A stretch of 64,000 nucleotides of DNA. Origin: Eriocheir sinensis (taxonomy: Eukaryota > Arthropoda > Malacostraca > Decapoda > Varunidae). Below, in pieces: positions 19,921 to 39,544 of the stretch; position 1 is the stretch's first letter; each line of letters begins with the position of its first letter. The notes beneath the pieces were generated by a model. It saw only the letters and a list, made by a program, of their open reading frames with translations. It searched no databases and was not told the DNA's origin. A program made the translations under genes and the position numbers. Where the stretch lies: the NCBI RefSeq assembly GCF_024679095.1, contig NW_026110541.1, positions 339,501-403,500 on the forward strand, in the 5' to 3' direction.

Positions 19921-20298
19921 ACATATATTTTTAAAGAAATGTATTTATTTTATGTGTATTTTGTATATGTTTTCTCATAAAAATTTACATTATTTTATTG
20001 GTATTTTGTTCATTTATTTTGATACGAATTACATGATTATATGTGTATTTTGTATATATATTTGTATATCTATTTTCATACGAATTTAATTACTTCTGTG
20101 TATTTTTGTACATATATTTTAATATAAATTTATTTATTTTATGTGTATTTTGTATATGTTTTCTCATAAAAATTTACATTATTTTATTGGTATTTTGTTT
20201 ATTTATTTTGATACGAATTACATGATTATATGTGTATTTTGTATATATATTTGTATATCTATTTTCATACGAATTTAATTACTTCTGTGTATTTTTGT
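19921..20298 (+). repeat. 189-bp tandem duplication within satellite
   Basis: ACATATATTTT occurs at 19,921 and 20,110, and ACATGATTATATGTGTATTT at 20,031 and 20,220, both 189 bp apart. The copies are near identical across about four monomers, including the monomer ending AATTACTTCTGTGTATTTTT. Confidence 0.85.
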
Positions 20299-21188
20299 AT
20301 ATAGTTTTATATAAATTTACGTTATTTTATGTGTATTTTGTATATTTATATTTATACAAATACACATTCTTTTATTGGTATTTTGTTTATTTATTTTGAT
20401 ACGAATTTACATTATTTTATGTGTATTTAGTATACATTTTTTTATACGTATTTACTTCATTTTATGTGTATTTTGTATATATATTTTTATAGAAATCTAC
20501 GTTATTTTATGTATTCGTATATATATTTTGAAACAAATATACTTTGTTTTATATGTATTTTGCATATCTATTTCAATACAAATTTACCTTATTGTATGTG
20601 TTTTTTGTATATTTATTTTAATACAAATTTAATTTTTTGATGTGTATTTTGGTATATATATTTTTATAAATAAAATAAATGCGTTATTTTATGGGTATTT
20701 TGCCTCTTTATTTTCATACAAATTTACATTATTTTATTAATATTCTGTGTATTTATTTTGATACGATTCTACATTATTCTATTTGTGTTCTGTACATATT
20801 TCTTTATACAAATTTACGTTATTTTAAGTGTATTTGTTCATGTATTTTCATTCAAATTTACATTATTTTATGTGTATTTTGAGTATTTATTTCAATACAA
20901 ATTTACCTAATTTTATGTGTATTTTGTATATTCATTTCCATACAAATTTGAAATATTTTTGTGTATTTTTGTATATAGTTTGATACAAATTTAGGTTATT
21001 TTATGTGTATTTTGTATATCTATTTTCATACAAATACACATTCTTTTATTGATATTTTGTTTATTTATTTTGACGCGAGTTTACATTATTTAATGTGTAT
21101 TTTGTATATATATTTTTATACGTATTTACATCATTTCATGTGTATTTTGTATAGTTATAAACAAATTTATATTATTTAATGTGTATTT

Positions 21189-21310
<122 letters not shown>

Positions 21311-21552
21311 CAAATACACATTCTTATATTGATATTTTGTTTATTTATTTTGATACTAATTCACATTATTTTATGTGTATTTTGTATACATTTTTTATAC
21401 GTATTTACTTAATTTTATGTGTATTTTGTATATATATTTTTATAGAAATCTACCTTATTTCATGTGTATTCGTATATATATTTTGAAACAAATTTACATT
21501 GTTTAAATGTATTTTGCATATCTATTTTTGTGTATTCTGTATTTATTTTTGT

Positions 21553-21668
21553 TATACATAGAATAATGTAAAATCGTATTAAAATAAGTACACTGAATAT
21601 CAATAAAATAATTTAAATTTGTATGAAAATAAAGATGCAAAATACCCATAAAATATAGCATATTTTTT
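21553..21668 (-). repeat. 45-bp satellite, 115-bp inverted island
   Basis: About 2.5 monomers in A-rich orientation (CATAGAATAATGTAAAATCG onward) between two T-rich blocks. It ends in a T run followed by AAATTAGGTTATTTTACG. Confidence 0.85.
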
Positions 21669-22795
21669 TTTTAAATTAGGTTATTTTACGTACGCATTTA
21701 CATTATTTAATGTGTGTTTTGTATATATATTTTTATCCAAAGTTACTTTATTTACGTTCATTTTTGGACATATATTTTTATAGAAATTAGCGTTGTTTTA
21801 TATGTATTTGTATATGTTTTCTCATACAAATTTACATTATTTTATTGATATTTTGTTTATATAGTTTGATACGAATTACATGATTATATGTGTATTTTGT
21901 ACATATTTTTTATACGTATTTACATTACTTAATGTGTATTTTGTTTATATATTTTTAAACAAATTTACGTTATTATATGTATTTTTATAAATATTTTGAT
22001 ACAAATTTATATTATTTTATGTATTTTGTATATACATTTCAATTCAAATTTAGCTTATTTTATCTGTATTTTGTATATCTATTTTCATACGAATTTGATT
22101 ACTTCTGTGTATTTTTGTATATAGTTTTATACAAATTTACGTTATTTTATGTGTATTTTGTATATTTATATTTATACAAATACACATTCTTTTAATGGTA
22201 TTTTGTTTATTTATTTTGATACGAATTTACATTATTTTATGTGTATTTTGTATACATTTTCTTATACGTATTTACTTAATTTTATGTGTATTTTGTATAT
22301 ATATTTTATAGAAATCTACGTTATTTTATGTGTATTCGTATATATATTTTGAAACAAATTTACATTCTTTTATATGTATTTTGCATATCTATTTCAATAC
22401 AGATTTACCTTATTGTATGTGTATTTTGTATATTTATTTTAATACAAACTCATTTTTTCATGTGTATTTTGGTATATATATTTTTATAAAAAATGCGTTA
22501 TTTAATGGGTATTTTGCATCTTTATTTTCATACAAATTTACATTGTTTTATTAATATTCTGTGTATTTATTTTGATACGATTCTACATTATTCTATTTGT
22601 TTTTGTATATATTTTTTTATACATATTTACATTATTTAATGTGTATTTTTTTATATTTTAAAACAAATTTACATTATTTTATGCGCATCTGTTAAAATAT
22701 TTTGATACAAATTTACATTATTTTATGTATTTTGTATATATATTTCAATACAGATTTAGTTTATTTTATGTATATTTTGTATATCTATTTTCATT
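21669..22795 (+). repeat. 45-bp satellite array, T-rich orientation
   Basis: Close paralogue of 6,108-8,064 on the same strand and, inverted, of about 42,296-43,410. Shared variants include TTATCCAAAGTTACTTTA and GCGCATCTGTTAAAATATTT. It has the ACACATTC marker at 22,182 and contains no gene. Confidence 0.88.
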
Positions 22796-24398
22796 CGTAT
22801 CAAAATAAAGAAACAAAATAGCAATAAAATAATGTAAATTTGTATGAGAAAACATATACAAATACACATTAAATAACGCAAATTTCTAAAAAAATATATG
22901 TACAAAAATGCACATAAAATAAAGTAAATTTTCATAAAAATATATATACAAAACACACATTAAATAATGTAAATGCGTACATAAAATAACCTAAATTTGT
23001 ATAAAACTATATGCAAAAATACACAAAAATATTTAAAATTTGTATGAAAAGAAATATACAAAATACACATAAAATTAGGTAAATTTGTATTGAAATACAT
23101 ATACAAAATACACATAAAATAATGTAAATTTGAATGAAAACATATAAACAAATACACTTAAAATAACGTAAATTTCTATAAAATATATATGCAAGATACA
23201 CATTAAATAATGTAAATGTGTATAAAAAAATATATACAAAAAAGAAATACAATAATGTAAAATCCTATCAATATAAATACACAGAATATCAATAAAATAA
23301 TGTTAATTTGTATGAAAAGAAAGATGCAAAATTCCCATAAAATAGCGCATTTTTTATAAAAATATATATAACAAAATGCACATAAAATATTTAAATTTTT
23401 ATTAAAATAAATATACAAAATGCATATACAGTAAGGTAAATATGTATTGAAAGAGATATTCAAAAATACATATAAAACAAAGTAAATTTGTCTCAAAATA
23501 TATATACGAATACACATAAAATAACGTAGATTTTTATAGAAATATATATACAAAATACATATGAAATTATGTAAATACGTATAAAAATATATATACAAAA
23601 TACATATCTTGGTAAATTCGTGTCCAAATAAATAAACAAAATATCATGAAAAGAATGTGTATTTGTATGAAAATAAATAATAGATAATAAATTTGTATGA
23701 AATATATATGCAAGATACACATTAAATAATGTAAATATGTAAATATACCGAATATTAATAATATAATGTAAATTTGTATGCAAATAAAGATGCAAAATTC
23801 CCATCAAATAGCGCATTTCTTATAAAAATATATATACCAAAATACATATAAGATATTTAAATTTATATTGAAATAAATATACAAAATGCACATACAATAA
23901 GGTAAACTTGTATTGAAAGAGATATGCAAAAATACATATAAAACAATGTAAATTTGTTTCAAAATACGAATACACATAAAATAACGTATATTTCTATATA
24001 AATATATATACAAAATACACATAAAATTAAGTAAATACGTATAAAAATAGATATACAAAATACACATAGAATAATGTAAAATTGTTTAAAAAAAATAAAC
24101 AATATAAATAAAATAATGTAAATTTGTATGAAAATAAAAATGCAAAATACCCATAAAATAAAGCATATTTTTATAAAAATACATATACAAAAATACACAT
24201 AGCATAATTAAATTTGTATTAAAATTAATATACAAAATGCATATACAATAAGATAAATTTGTATTAAAAAAATATGCAAAATACATTGAAAACAGTGTAA
24301 ATTTATTTCAAAATCTATATACGAATACTCATAAATCAACGTAGATTTCTATAAAAATAAATATACAAAATACACATCAAATGATGTAAACACGTATA

Positions 24399-24401
<3 letters not shown>
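22796..24401 (-). repeat. 45-bp satellite array, A-rich orientation
   Basis: Begins at a third copy of the TCATTCGTATCAAAATAAA junction. Its first 1.6 kb matches 8,065-9,720 and, inverted, 40.64-42.30 kb. It runs into a (TA)n/(GATA)n tract that abuts retrotransposon copy A. No gene is visible. Confidence 0.88.
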
Positions 24402-24485
<84 letters not shown>

Positions 24486-24493
24486 ATATATAT

Positions 24494-24568
<75 letters not shown>

Positions 24569-24580
24569 TAGATATATATA
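24402..24580. repeat. (TA)n followed by (GATA)n microsatellite
   Basis: TA alternation to about 24,496, then about eighteen GATA/TAGA units to about 24,567, then a short mixed TATAGATATATATA run. It abuts the truncated 5' end of retrotransposon copy A. Confidence 0.95.
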
Positions 24581-27161
<2,581 letters not shown>

Positions 27162-27235
27162 AAAATACACATTAAATAATGTAAATTCGCGTCAAATAAA
27201 TAAACAAAATATCAATAAAAGTATGTATTTGTATG
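27162..27235 (-). repeat. Satellite fragment between two insertions
   Basis: About 75 bp of A-rich satellite (AATGTAAATTCGCGTC, then ATAAACAAAATATCAATAAA) stranded between copy A and the SINE. It aligns with 49,075-49,145, which is continuous there, so it is one pre-existing satellite segment split by two insertions. Confidence 0.85.
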
Positions 27236-27687
<452 letters not shown>

Positions 27688-28602
27688 ATATACAATATAC
27701 ACATAAAATCACCTAAATATGTGTAAAACTATATACAAAAATACACAAAATATTTTTAATTTGTATGAAAATTAATATACAAAATACACATATATACAAA
27801 AGACAAATAGAATAATGTAAAATAGTATCAAAATAAATACACAGAATATTATAAAATAATGTAAATTTGTATGAAAATAAAGATGCAAAATACCCATAAA
27901 ACAACGCATTTTTTATGAAAATATATATATATATATACCAAAATACACATAAAGTATTTAAATTTGTATTACAATAGATATACAAAATGAACATACAATA
28001 AGGTAAATTTGTATTGAAATAGATATGCAAAGTACATATAAAACAATGTAAATTTCTTTCAAAATATATATATGAATACACATAAAATAACGTAGATTTC
28101 GATAAAAATATAAATACAAAATACACATAAAATGAAGTAAATACGTATAAGAAAATGTATACAAAATACACATAAAATAATGTAAATTCGTATCAAAATA
28201 AATAAACTAATTGCCAATAAAAGAATGTGCACGTGTATAAATATAAATATACAAAATCCACATAAAATAACGTAAAATTGTATAAAACTATATACAAAAA
28301 TAAAAAAAATAAAATAAATTTGTATGAAAATAGATATACAAAAGACACATAAAATATACTAGATTTGAATTGAAATAAATATAGAAAATACATAAAATAA
28401 TGTAAATTTGTATCAAAATATATATTCAAATACACATATAATAACGTAAATTTGTATAAAAATATATAAACAAAATACACATTAAATAATGTAAATACGT
28501 ACAAAAGATATGTACGTAATGTAAAAATTTATTAAATTGAAGATGTTATATACCCATAAAATAACTCATGTTAAAAAAAATATATATAAAAAAATACGGG
28601 TC
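27688..28602 (-). repeat. 45-bp satellite array, A-rich orientation
   Basis: A-rich monomers running from the SINE to the foldback element. It is an inverted paralogue of 34.7-35.45 kb and of 58.2-59.1 kb; the shared variant GATATGTACGTAATG lies near 28,507. No gene is visible. The last bases, GGGTC before 28,603, fit neither the satellite nor the right end of the foldback element. Confidence 0.86.
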
Positions 28603-28730
28603 TTTTCCGTTTGGCGTACAGCGCTAAAAGTAATTTTAATATAGATTTTTCTATGTATTTTTGTCCGTAGAATCAGAATATCACATTATTTTTTTGGAGA
28701 AATTAACAGTTTTTGAGTTATTTGCCTTTA
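28603..28730 (+). repeat. Left terminal inverted repeat of foldback element
   Basis: 128 bp beginning TTTTCCGTTTGGCG and ending near GTTATTTGCCTTTA. It pairs with 29,168-29,295, with small differences such as GAATCAGAATATCAC against GAATCCGAATATGAC. Confidence 0.88.
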
Positions 28731-28998
28731 AAGTTATTTTCTTCCTATCTATTACTGAAGGAATTCAAACTTTAAAAAGTCGTAATATTCAGTATTATAT
28801 ACAATTTATGGATCTTTTCCGTTTGCAAACCTTCAGCAGTCATGGAAACGCTTTGAAAATCCAATTCAAGGACTTTTTTTTTACTCTTGAAAATATGGGA
28901 TAATGTTTACGAAAGCGCGTCGCCTCTGGTGCTGGCAGGGGCGAGGCTGCAGCGGGTGTTGCGAGAAATACCTCCTCGCTGAAATAAGTCACATATAC

Positions 28999-29077
28999 AT
29001 GAGGGGGGGGTCCAGGGAGGGGCGTAGCCCCCCCTGGTTATTAGGGGGGGTCGAGGGGGGCGCAGCCCCCCGGTTAG
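28999..29077 (+). repeat. Two tandem GC-rich hairpins, 40-bp period
   Basis: Two units start with a G run followed by TCCAGGG (29,011) and TCGAGGG (29,051). Each folds on itself: one stem is CCAGGG with GGGGC paired across GTA to GCCCC and CCCTGG, the other is GGGGGGC paired across GCA to GCCCCCC. Each unit ends GGTTA(T/G)TA. G runs of seven or eight also allow G-quadruplex structure. Confidence 0.85.
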
Positions 29078-29167
29078 TAGGTCGTAAAGTTCGGTTGGAG
29101 TAGTTTAAATATGCTCCCCGACCCTAAGCCCTCTGCGAGCTATTTTGAGGCTGCGGCGGCTGCAGCG

Positions 29168-29295
29168 TAAAGGAAAATAACTTAAAAACTGTTCGTTTCT
29201 CCATAAAACGGTTGTCATATTCGGATTCTACGGACAAAAATACATAAGAAAATCTATATTAAAATTAATTTTAGCGCTGTACGCCAAACGGAAAA
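29168..29295 (-). repeat. Right terminal inverted repeat of foldback element
   Basis: Reverse complement of the left repeat. It runs from TAAAGGAAAATAACTTAAAA to GCGCTGTACGCCAAACGGAA, with its outer tip at 29,295. Confidence 0.88.
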
Positions 29296-30434
<1,139 letters not shown>

Positions 30435-30761
30435 GTACAAATTTACATTATTTTATGTGTATTTTGTACATGTATTTAAATACAAATTTAACTAATTATA
30501 TGTGTATTTTGTATATCTATTTTCATACAAATTGAAATCTATTTTTTTTTTGTATATATTTTTATTCAAATTTTCGTAATTTTCTGTGTATTTTGTATAT
30601 TTATTTTCCTACAAATATACGTTCTTTTATCGAAATTTCGTTTATTTATTTTGATACGAATTTTCATTTTTTTAAGTGTATTTGATATATATATTTTTAT
30701 ACTTATTTACATAATTTTATATGTATTTTGAATATATATTTTCATAGAAATTTACTCTATA
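30435..30761 (+). repeat. 45-bp satellite, short T-rich block
   Basis: About seven monomers in T-rich orientation. It resembles 35.93-36.26 kb on the same strand. It ends at about 30,761 (TTTACTCTATATGTATATAC). No gene is visible. Confidence 0.85.
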
Positions 30762-32210
<1,449 letters not shown>

Positions 32211-32217
32211 ATAAATA

Positions 32218-32304
<87 letters not shown>

Positions 32305-32305
32305 A
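32211..32305 (+). repeat. (AAT)n microsatellite flanked by (AAAT)n
   Basis: About 27 AAT triplets between short AAATAAAT runs. It is the only trinucleotide tract in the window and sits exactly at an orientation switch. Confidence 0.95.
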
Positions 32306-32378
32306 ATATTTTGATACAAATTCACTTTATTTCATGTATTTTGTATATATATTTCAATTCAAATTTAGCTTATTTTTA
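32306..32378 (+). repeat. Satellite island, T-rich, about 70 bp
   Basis: Less than two monomers (TTTTGATACAAATTCACTTT onward, through CAATTCAAATTTAGCTTATT) in T-rich orientation, between the (AAT)n tract and an A-rich block. Confidence 0.82.
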
Positions 32379-32863
32379 TAAAACTATATACATAAAATAA
32401 CGCAATTTTCTATAAAAACATATGTACAAAAATAAACATAAAATAAATTTGCATAAAAATATATATACTAAACACACATTAGACAATGTAAATGAGTATA
32501 AAAATATGTATACAAAATACCTATGAAAAAATCTAAATTCGTATCGAGTTAAATTAAGAAAATACCAATAAAATATTGTAATTTTGGATGAAAATATATA
32601 TACAAAATACACATAAAATAACCTAAATACAAATACAAATATACACATAAAATAATTTAAAATTGAATAAAATAAATATACAAAATAAACATAAAATAAT
32701 ATAAATTTGTATGAAAATATATATACCAATACACATTAAATAACATGAATTTGTATAAAATTTGTATCAAAATATATACTTATACACACAATAAAATAAC
32801 TTAATTTTTTTATGAAAATGTATATACAAAATACACATAAAATAATTTCAATACGTAGAAAAA
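32379..32863 (-). repeat. 45-bp satellite, A-rich block
   Basis: A-rich monomers that repeat, on the same strand, much of 31.93-32.2 kb (for example CTAAATTCGTATCGAGTTAA) and 44.15-44.65 kb. It ends where GAAAAATAGG meets TATTTTGTATACATATTT. No gene is visible. Confidence 0.85.
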
Positions 32864-33484
32864 TAGGTATTTTGTATACATATTTTTATACTCATTTACA
32901 TTATCTAATGTGTGTTTTGTATAAATTTTTTTATGCAAACTAATTTTATGTGCATTTTTGTACATATATTTTTATAGAAACTTAAAACGTTATTTTATGT
33001 GTATTTTGTATATGTTTTCTCATACAAATTTACATTATTTAATTAGTTTTTTGTTTATTTATTTTGATACGAATGACTTGATTATTTGTGTATTTTGTAA
33101 ATATTTTTTTATACGTATTTACATAACTTAATGTGTATTTTGTTTATATATTTTTTTTACAAATTAACGTTATTATATGTGTATTTGTTAAAAATATTTT
33201 GAAACGAATTTACTTTATTTTATGTATTTGGTTTATCTCTTTCAATTCAAATTTATCTTATTTTGTGTGTTTTTAGTATATCGATTTTCATACAAATTGA
33301 ATTACTTCTGTGTATTTTGTATATGGTTTTATACAAATTACGTTATTTTATGTGCATTTTGTATATTTATATTTATACAAATACACATTCTCTTATTGGT
33401 ATTTTGTTTATTTATATTTATACAATTTACATTATTTTATGTGTATTTTGTATACATTTTGATTCGTATTTACTTAATTTTATT

Positions 33485-33668
<184 letters not shown>

Positions 33669-33957
33669 TTATGTGTATATATATATATTTTGAAACAAAT
33701 TTACATTGTTTTATATGTTTTTGCATATCTATTTCAATACAAATTTACTTTATTGTATGTGCATTTTGTATATTTATTTTAATACAAATTTAAATATTTT
33801 ATGTGTATTTTATATATATTTATTTTAAACAAAATGCGTTATTTTATAGGTATTTTGCATCTTATTTTTCATACAAATGTACATTATTTTATTTATTTTC
33901 TGTATATTTATTTTGATAATATTTTACATTATTTTGTGTATTTGTATATATTTTTTA

Positions 33958-33986
<29 letters not shown>
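33958..33986. repeat. Short (TA)n tract
   Basis: About 29 bp of TA alternation within a monomer. It looks like an early-stage expansion of the TATATA core. Confidence 0.8.
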
Positions 33987-33989
<3 letters not shown>

Positions 33990-35547
33990 TTCAAATTTAC
34001 ATTATTTTAATGTATATTTTATATATATATTTAAATACAAATTTACGTTATGTTATGTGTATTTTGTATATTTATTTTCATACAAATTTAAATTATTTTT
34101 TTTGTATATACATATATAATAATGTAAATTTGTTTATATAGTTTCATACAAATTTATATTATTTTATGTGTATTTTGTATATGTATTTCAATAAAAATTT
34201 GCCTAATTGCATGTGTATTTTGCATATCTATTTTCAAACAAATTTAAATTATTTTTGTGTATTTTTGTATATATTTCTATACAAATTTTTGTTATTTTAT
34301 TTGTATTTTGTATATATATTTTCCTACAAATATACATTCTTTTAGAGGAAATTTTGTTTATTTATTTTGATACGAATTTACATTATTTTATGTGTATTTT
34401 GTATATATATTTTTCTATGTATTTACATTATTTAATGTGTATTTTGTATATATATTTTCATAAAAATTTACGTTATTTTATTGTGTGTATTCGTATATAT
34501 TTTGATACAAATTTACTTTATTTTATGTGTTTTTTGCATATCTATTTCAATAAAAATCTACCTTATTGTATGTGTATTTTGTATATTTATTTTAATACAA
34601 ATTTAATTATTTTATGTGTATTTTTGTATATATATATTTTTTAAATATGAGTTATTTTATGGGTATATTGCATCTTTAATTTAAAAAAAAATTACATTAC
34701 GTACATATCTTTGATACGTATTTACATTATTTAATGTTTTTTTTTTATATATTTATATACAAATTTATGTTATTATATGTGTATTTGAATATATATTTTA
34801 ATACAAATTTACATTATTTTATGTATTTTCTATATTTATTTCAATTCAAATTTAGCTTATTTTATGTGTCTTTTGTATATCTATTTTCATACATTTTTTT
34901 TGTTTATTTTTGTATATAGTTTTATACAATTTTACGTTATTTTATGTGCATTTTGTATATTTATATTTATACAAGTACACATTCTTTTATTGGCATTTAG
35001 TTTATTTATTTTTTGATACGAATTTATATTATTTTATGTGTATTTTGTATACATTTTCTTATACGTATTTACTTCATTTTATGTGTATTTTGTATATATA
35101 TTTTTATAGAAATCTACGTTATTTTATGTGTATTCGTATATATATTTTGAAAGAAATTTACATTGTTTTATATGTATTTTGCATATCTATTTCAATACAA
35201 ATTTACCTTATTGTATGTTCATTTTGTATATCTATTGTAATACAAATTTAAATATTTTATGTGTATTTTGGTATATATATATTTTCATAAGAAATGCATT
35301 GTTTTATGGGTATTTTGCATCTTTATTTTCATACAAATTTACATTATTTTATTAATATTCTGTGCATTTATTTTGATACTATTTTACATTATTCTATTTG
35401 TCTTTTGTATATATTTTTTTTATATATATTTACATTATATAATGTGTATTTTATATATATATTTCATACAAATTTACGTTTTTTTAAGTGTATTTGTTTA
35501 TATATTTTCATTCAAATTTACATTATTTTATGTGTATTTTGTATATG

Positions 35548-35755
<208 letters not shown>

Positions 35756-38487
35756 AAAAATGCTTTATTTTATGAGTATTTTGCATCTTTATTTTCATAC
35801 AAATTTACATTATTTTATTGATATTCTGTGTATTTATTTTGATACGATTTTACATTATTCTATGTATATTTTGTATATATATTTCATACAAATGAACGTT
35901 ATTTTATGTGAATTTGTTTTCATTTCATACAAATTTACATTATTTTATGTGTATTTTGTACATGTATTTAAATGCAAATCTAACTAATTATATGTGTATT
36001 ATATATATATCTATTTTCATACAAATCGAAATTAATTTTGTGTATTTTAGTATATATTTTTATTCAAATTTTCGTAATTTTATGTGTATTTTGTATATTT
36101 ATTTTCCTACAAATATACCTTCTTTTATCGAAATTTTGTTTATTTATTTTGATACGAATTTTTTATTATTTTAGGTGTATTTGATATTTTTATACTTATT
36201 TACATAATTTTATATGTATTTTGAATATATATTTTCATTGAAATTTACTCTATTTTATGTGTATTCGTATATATATTTTGATACAAATTTACATTATTGA
36301 TGTGTATTTCGCATATCTATTTCAATACAAATTTTCTTTATTGTATGTGCCTTTTGTATATTTATTTCGATACAAATTTAATTATTTTATGTGTATTTTT
36401 GTTTATATATTTTTAAACAAATATGCGTTATTATATGGGTATTTTGCATCTTTATTTTCATACAAATTTACATTATTTTATTGATAGTCTGTTTATTTAT
36501 TTTGATACGATTTTACGTTATTCTGTGTATTTTTTATACATATTTTTAGACATATTTACATTATTTAATGTATATTTTGTACATATATGTTATGGAAATT
36601 TACGTTATCTTATGTGTATTTGTTTAAATAGTTTGATACAAATTTACATTATTTTATGTGTATTTTGTGTATGTATTTCAATAAAAATTTGCCTAATTTC
36701 ATGTGTATTTTGTATATCTATTTTCAAACAAAATTAAAAAAAATTGTGTATTTTTGTATATATTTTTATACAAATTTTTGTTATTTTATTTGTATTTTGT
36801 ATATATATTTTCCTACAAATATACATTCTTTTAGAAATTTTGTTTATTTATTTTGATACGAATTTCCATTATTTTATGTGTATTTTTTATATATATTTTT
36901 CTATGCATTTACATTATTTACATTATTTTGTATATATATTTTCATAAAAATTTACGTTATTTTATTGTGTGTATTCGTATATATTTTGATACAAATTTAC
37001 TTTATTTTATGTGTTTTTTGTATATCTATTTTAATAAAAATCTACCTTATTGTATGTGTATTTTGTATATTTATTTTAATTCAAATTTAATTATTTTATG
37101 TGTTTTTTTGTATATATTTTTTTTAAATATGAGTTATTTTATTTTAAATGTGTATTTTTACATATTTTTCAATCCAAATTTACCTTATTTTATGATTATT
37201 ATTTATATTTATTTCATTCAATTTTAAATTATTTTATATGTGTATTTGTATTTGTATTTACATAATTTTATATATTTTTATACAAATTTTAGTTATTTTA
37301 TTTGTATTTTGTATATATATTTTCCTACAAATATACATTCTTTTATTGGAATTTTGTGTATTTATTTTTTTACGAACTTACATTATTTTATGTGTATTTT
37401 GTATATATATTTTTCTATGTATTGAAATTATTTTATGTGTATTTTATATATACATTTTCATAAAAATTTACGTTATTTTATTGTGTGTATTCGTATATAT
37501 TTTGATACAAATTTTATACAAATTCATGTTATTTTATGTGTGTTTGTATATATATTTTCATACAAATTTAAATTATTTTATGTGTATTTTTACATATATT
37601 TCATTACAAATTTACCTTATTTTATGTTTATTTTGTATATTTATTTTATTCAATTTTAAATTATTTAATGTGTATATTTTTATTTGTATTTAGGTTATTT
37701 TTGTGTGTTTTCTATATATATTTAAATCCAAAACTATATTATTATATTGGTATTTTCTTAATTTAACTCGATACGAGTTTAGATTATTTCATAGGTATTT
37801 TGTATACATATTTTTATACTCATTTACATTATCTAATGTGTGTTTTGTATATATTTTTTTATGCAAATTAATTTTATGTGCATTTTTGTACATATATTTT
37901 TATAGAAATTTGCGTTATTTTATGTGTATTTTGTATATGTTTTCTCATACAAATTTACATTATTTTATTGTTTTTTTGTTTATTTATTTTGATACGAATT
38001 ACATGATTATATGTGTATTTTTTACATATTTTTTATACGTATTTACATTACTTAATGTGTATTTTGTTTATATATTTTTATACAAATTTACGTTATTATA
38101 TGAGTATTTGTTAAAAATATTTCGATACAAATTAACTTTATGTATTTTCTATATATATTTCAACTCAAATTTAGCTTATTCTGTGTGTATTTTGTATATA
38201 TATTTTCATACAAATTTAATTACTTCTGTGTATTTTTGTATATAGTTTTATATAAATTTACGTTATTTTATGTGCATTTTGAATATTAATATTTATACAA
38301 ATACACATTCTTTTATTGGTATTTTGTTTACAATATTTATGTGTATTTTGTATAAATTTTTTATACGTATTTACTTAATTTTATGTGTATTATGTATTTT
38401 TATAGAAATCTACGTTATTTTATGTGTATTCGTATATATATTTTGAAACAAATTTACATTGTTTTATATGTTTTTTGCATATCTATA

Positions 38488-39544
38488 GAAATGCATATAC
38501 AGTAAGGTAAATTTGTATTGAAAGAGATATTAAAAAATACATATAAAACAATGTAAATTTGTTTCAAAATATATATACGAATACACATAAAATAAAGTAG
38601 ATTTCTATAGAAATATATATACAAAATACATATGAAATTATGTAAATACGTATAAAAAAATATATACAAAATACATATCAAATAATGTAAATTCGTGTCA
38701 AAATAAATAAACAAAATATCATGAAAAGAATGTGTATTTGTATGAAAATAGATAATAGATAATAAATTTGTATGAAATATATGCAAGATACACATTAAAT
38801 AATGTAAATATGTATAAAAAAAATATATACAAAAGACAAATAGAATAATGTAAGATAGTATCAAAATAAATACACAGAATATTAATAAAATAATGTAAAT
38901 TTGGATGAAAATAAAGATGCAAAATACCCATAAAACAACGCATTTTTTATGAAAATATATATACCAAAATACACATAAAATATTTAAATTTGTATTACAA
39001 TAAATATACAAAACGCACATACAATAAGGTAAATTTGTATTGAAATAGATATGCAAAATACATATAAAACAATGTAAATTTCTTTCAAAATATATATACG
39101 AATACACATAAAATAACGTAGATTTCTAAAAAAAATATATATACAAAATACACATAAAATGAAGTAAATACGTATAAAAAAATGTATACAAAATACACAT
39201 AAAATAATGTAAATTCGCATCAAAATAAATATACAAAATACCAATAAAAGAATGTGTATTTGTATAAATATAAATATACAAAATACACATAAAATAACGT
39301 AAATTTATATAAAACTATATACAAAAATACACAGAAGTATTTTAATTTGTTTGAAAATAGATATACAAAATAATGTAAATTCGTTTCAAATTCAATAAAC
39401 AAAATTCAGATAAAAGAACGTATATTTGTAGAAAAAATAAATATACAAAATACACATAAAATAACGAAAATTTGTATGAAAATATATAAAAAAATAAACA
39501 AAAATAATTTCAATTTCTATGAAAATAAATATACAAAATACACA
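38488..39544 (-). repeat. 45-bp satellite array, A-rich orientation
   Basis: Flips at about 38,488 (TGCATATCTAT followed by AGAAATGCATATACAG). It resembles the first 1.1 kb of the window and 8.7-9.2 kb on the same strand. It ends where TACACACG meets TATTTTGTATATC. No gene is visible. Confidence 0.86.

Larger units (their letters stand above)
28603..29295. mobile_element. Foldback/MITE-like element with 128-bp terminal inverted repeats
   Basis: A 693-bp non-satellite insertion. The left end (TTTTCCGTTTGGCGTACAGC) and the reverse complement of the right end match for 128 bp each (28,603-28,730 and 29,168-29,295) with scattered differences. The interior is non-coding. It is AT-rich at first, then GC-rich with two tandem hairpins. 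The 13-bp sequence at the left boundary (TCTTTTCCGTTTG, 28,601) recurs internally at 28,813. No transposase frame exists. I see no clear target-site duplication, and about 20 bp of expected satellite seems missing at the junction. It is a non-autonomous DNA element of a family I cannot name. A DNA virus or phage-derived origin cannot be excluded but nothing supports it. Confidence 0.85.

Noticed and set aside
28661..28903. 80-codon frame inside the foldback element
   Set aside because: It starts in the terminal inverted repeat, has no recognisable domain, and the element looks non-coding.
32211..32305. A+T-rich replication origin or autonomously replicating sequence at the (AAT)n tract
   Set aside because: The whole window is AT-rich and nothing specific to an origin can be seen.
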